This document shows, in pieces, positions 6,089-7,814 of a stretch of 7,814 bases of DNA. The stretch is taken from NCBI GenBank assembly GCA_018971405.1, contig JAGXAX010000062.1, positions 1-7,814 of the forward strand, written 5' to 3'. The first letter of the stretch is position 1. Each line of letters starts with the position of its first letter. The position numbers and the translations under genes were made by a program. The DNA comes from Alphaproteobacteria bacterium. Lineage in GTDB: Bacteria > Pseudomonadota > Alphaproteobacteria > Micavibrionales > UBA2020. Below the pieces are notes generated by a model, which was not told where the DNA came from, made no database searches, and saw only the letters and a program-made list of their open reading frames with translations.

Positions 6089-6096
6089 AACAACAG

Positions 6097-6291
6097 ATGA
6101 TTTTTGACGACGACCTCGACCCGAAAACCAGAAAGCCCAAACCGCGCCCGCTCGACAATCTCTCGGTGCCGGAGCTGAAGGAATACATTCTTCAGCTGAA
6201 AGAGGAAATCGCCCGCGCCGAAGCCGATATCCTGAAAAAAGAAAAGCACAAGGCCGCCGCCGACGCTCTTTTCAAATCCCCGCGTCAGTGA
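6097..6291 (+). CDS. DUF1192 family small protein
   Basis: This 64-residue protein matches the small, alphaproteobacterial DUF1192 family, whose function is not established. It starts with MIFDDDLDPKTRKPKP (1-16), where the acidic FDDDL opening and basic linker are typical. It continues with LDNLSVPELKEYILQLKEEI (19-38) and ARAEADILKKEKHKAAADAL (39-58), a likely single long alpha helix or short coiled coil, then FKSPRQ. The family pattern 'LSVdELeeRI..L..EI.R.e..i..K...r.aAd..F' is clear. There is no signal peptide or membrane segment, so it is presumably cytoplasmic. It diverges from the quinone oxidoreductase, and its 3' end overlaps the end of the convergent DotI/IcmL-like gene by 7 bases. 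In my recollection DUF1192 often lies beside this oxidoreductase in alphaproteobacteria; that is not checked here. Confidence 0.85.
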   Translation: MIFDDDLDPKTRKPKPRPLDNLSVPELKEYILQLKEEIARAEADILKKEKHKAAADALFKSPRQ

Positions 6292-6905
6292 CCCGCGCCG
6301 GTATTGCTCTCCATGCGCCAGTCGGCGATGGCGATGCCGTTTTTATCGCCGCCGCTGGCCACGCGCGAAATATCGAGAAAGAGGTAGAACTTGCCGGACG
6401 GCCCCGTTTTCTCCGCGCCGGTTTCAGGGTCCTTCGTGAAGAAGCTGACCGTCACCGGCATGCGCAGGATCCAGTTGTAGGCGCCGTTGACCGTGCCCTG
6501 ATTGATGATCAGCGGCATTTCGTCGACGATCGCGCCGATGGAATAGCCGTCCGTGCCGACCATGTCGACGATGTGCGAGGATTTCAGGTAGTCCGCATAC
6601 TGCTTCCAGCCCGAGGCCGCGAAATATTTTTTGAAACCCGCCATCCGCGTCGCATAGTTTTCCCTGTCGAACGTCAGCACGTCGGCGGACGCCTGCTCCG
6701 CCCATGTCTCTATTTCGTCGGTCGTGCGGTGCGGGTTGGCGATGTCGTCCTCCTCGCCGACGTAGGGGGATTTATATTGCAGCCAGGCGGGCAGGGGCTT
6801 GTCCGCCGACGGAGAAGCCGCGGGCGCGCCGCCGCCCTGCGCCAAAGCGGCGCCGGATAACGCCGTCAAGACCGCAAGAACGGAACCCGTCAGGAGCTTT
6901 TTCAT
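6285..6905 (-). CDS. Secreted DotI/IcmL-like domain protein (type IVB secretion family), stand-alone
   Basis: The 206-residue product begins with a clear signal peptide: MKK, a hydrophobic stretch and an ALA cleavage site (20-22), leaving mature QGGGAPAA at the N-terminus. A Pro/Ser/Ala linker (about 23-55) leads to a domain at about 64-196. It resembles the periplasmic part of DotI/IcmL (TraM in IncI plasmids), a VirB8-like inner-membrane subunit of type IVB secretion systems. The supporting pattern is WAEQASADVLTFDRENY (68-84), KKYFAASGWKQYADYLKSS (92-110), VDEMPLIINQGTVNGAYNW (127-145) with MPVTVSF, and a closing NGIAIADW (189-196). DotI keeps a transmembrane anchor, whereas here the hydrophobic segment looks cleavable, so a soluble periplasmic protein is predicted. 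It starts 3 bases after the acnA stop on the same strand, so translation is probably coupled. No other dot/icm gene is in the window. The signal peptide is secure; the family match is by remembered pattern and reasonably strong; function is unknown. Confidence 0.75.
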   Translation of the reverse strand: MKKLLTGSVLAVLTALSGAALAQGGGAPAASPSADKPLPAWLQYKSPYVGEEDDIANPHRTTDEIETWAEQASADVLTFDRENYATRMAGFKKYFAASGWKQYADYLKSSHIVDMVGTDGYSIGAIVDEMPLIINQGTVNGAYNWILRMPVTVSFFTKDPETGAEKTGPSGKFYLFLDISRVASGGDKNGIAIADWRMESNTGAGH

Positions 6906-6908
6906 GCG

Positions 6909-7814
6909 TCAGGCCGCCTTTCTGGTCGTCTTGGCGATGGAGCGCAGGACGTACTGCAGAATGCCGCCGTTCCTGAAATATTCGATCTCGTCCAGCGTGT
7001 CGATGCGGCAGAGGCATTTGATTTCCTCTTTCTTGCCGTCGGCGCGGCGGATGGCGACCGTCATCTCCATGCGCGGCTTGAGCACGGTGATGCCGGAAAC
7101 GTCGAACGTCTCGTCGCCCTTGAGACCAAGGGTTTGCCGCGTCATGCCGTCCTTGAATTGCAGCGGCAGAACGCCCATGCCGACGAGGTTGGAGCGGTGG
7201 ATGCGCTCGAAGCTCTCGGCGATCACGGCTTTCACGCCGAGCAGGTTCGTGCCCTTGGCCGCCCAGTCGCGGCTGGAGCCGGTGCCGTATTCCTTGCCTG
7301 CGACGACGATCAGCGGCGTGTTGGCGGCGATATATTTCATCGCCGCGTCGTAGATCGACAGCGTCTCTCCGTCATATTTGGTGAGTCCGCCCTCCTTGCC
7401 GCCGAGCATCTCGTTCTTGATGCGGATGTTGGCGAAAGTGCCGCGCATCATGACTTCATGGTTGCCGCGGCGCGAGCCGAAGGAGTTGAAATCGACGGGG
7501 CGCACCTGATGCCCGATCAGGTATTCTCCGGCGGGGCCGTCTTTCTTGATCGAGCCTGCGGGCGAGATGTGATCGGTGGTGATACTGTCGCCGAAGAGCG
7601 CCAGCAGCTTCGCGCCCTTGATGTCCTGCGGCGCCTGCGGCTCTTTGGGCATGTCGATGAAGTAGGGCGGGTTCTGCACGTAAGTCGAGCCCGGGTCCCA
7701 TTTGTACGTCATGCCGCCGGAGGTCTTGACCTCCTGCCATTCCTTCGGCCCCTCGAAGACGTTGCCGTAGCGTTTCTTGAACATCTCCCGCGTCACGGCC
7801 TTTTGCAGCGTGTC
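6909..7814 (-). CDS. acnA: Aconitate hydratase AcnA, C-terminal third (5' end outside window)
   Basis: Aconitase interconverts citrate and isocitrate in the TCA cycle using a [4Fe-4S] cluster. The visible 301 residues are the end of an AcnA/IRP1-type enzyme, normally about 890-900 residues; the frame is open to the right edge, so no start is visible (the first in-frame GTG, at 7796, is an internal valine). Signatures are GDSITTDHISPAGSI (75-89 of the fragment), NSFGSRRGNHEVMMRGTFAN (110-129), AGKEYGTGSSRDWAAKG (172-188) and ESFERIHRSNLVGMGVLPLQ (200-219). Ser180-Ser181-Arg182 correspond to the catalytic Ser-Ser-Arg of the swivelling fourth domain (Ser642 and Arg644 in pig mitochondrial aconitase). 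The three cluster cysteines lie in the missing N-terminal part. The AcnA/IRP1 type is favoured over AcnB by domain order and motifs. The downstream DotI/IcmL-like gene starts 3 bases after the TGA. Confidence 0.97.
   Translation of the reverse strand, partial: DTLQKAVTREMFKKRYGNVFEGPKEWQEVKTSGGMTYKWDPGSTYVQNPPYFIDMPKEPQAPQDIKGAKLLALFGDSITTDHISPAGSIKKDGPAGEYLIGHQVRPVDFNSFGSRRGNHEVMMRGTFANIRIKNEMLGGKEGGLTKYDGETLSIYDAAMKYIAANTPLIVVAGKEYGTGSSRDWAAKGTNLLGVKAVIAESFERIHRSNLVGMGVLPLQFKDGMTRQTLGLKGDETFDVSGITVLKPRMEMTVAIRRADGKKEEIKCLCRIDTLDEIEYFRNGGILQYVLRSIAKTTRKAA

Noticed and set aside
5114..6100. Plus-strand frame of 328 codons opposite the quinone oxidoreductase
   Set aside because: The minus-strand product is a clear full-length MDR enzyme; the plus-strand translation has no recognisable motif.
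1..7814. Mobile element, prophage, CRISPR array or defence island
   Set aside because: No transposase, integrase, direct-repeat array, tRNA or defence gene is visible; nearly all of the sequence is accounted for by conserved chromosomal genes.

Overview
The window looks like chromosomal DNA from a GC-rich, flagellated alphaproteobacterium. The evidence is a TrcR (formerly DUF1013) homologue and a DUF1192 protein, both essentially alphaproteobacterial families, together with the alphaproteobacterial style of FlhF (a compact protein with DTGG and TRLD motifs). An isolated DotI/IcmL-like secreted protein is compatible with Rhodospirillales or Micavibrio-like lineages, but I cannot place the organism more finely from this sequence alone. 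I see no insertion sequence, prophage, CRISPR array, tRNA or rRNA.

Positions 1-4328, plus strand, form one compact flagellar operon: the 3' end of flhA (export gate), flhF (SRP-type GTPase for polar flagellar placement), flhG (MinD-type ATPase for flagellar number) and a 673-residue Pro/Ala-rich protein with a FliK-like C-terminal domain. The gaps are 14, 8 and 4 bases, so the genes are probably co-transcribed from a promoter left of the window. A hairpin covers the start codon of the last gene, next to the stop of flhG.

Positions 4350-6291 hold a small group of conserved genes. trcR (minus; RNA-polymerase-associated cell-cycle regulator) converges on the flagellar operon with only 21 bases between the stops. 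Upstream of it are a 155-base AT-rich leader containing several palindromes, then a PIG3-type zinc-independent quinone oxidoreductase (minus). Diverging from the oxidoreductase with 29 bases between start codons is a small DUF1192 protein (plus).

Positions 6285-7814, minus strand, hold the C-terminal third of aconitase acnA, running off the right edge. It is followed after 3 bases by a secreted DotI/IcmL-domain protein whose end overlaps the end of the DUF1192 gene by 7 bases.

Most of the window is ordinary core genome. The items most worth a second look are the signal-peptide-bearing DotI/IcmL homologue coupled to acnA with no other dot/icm gene in view, the reduced FlhF/FlhG pair followed by a FliK-like protein with a possible internal domain duplication, and the palindrome-rich trcR leader. 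I did not find clear evidence of a new defence or mobile system.
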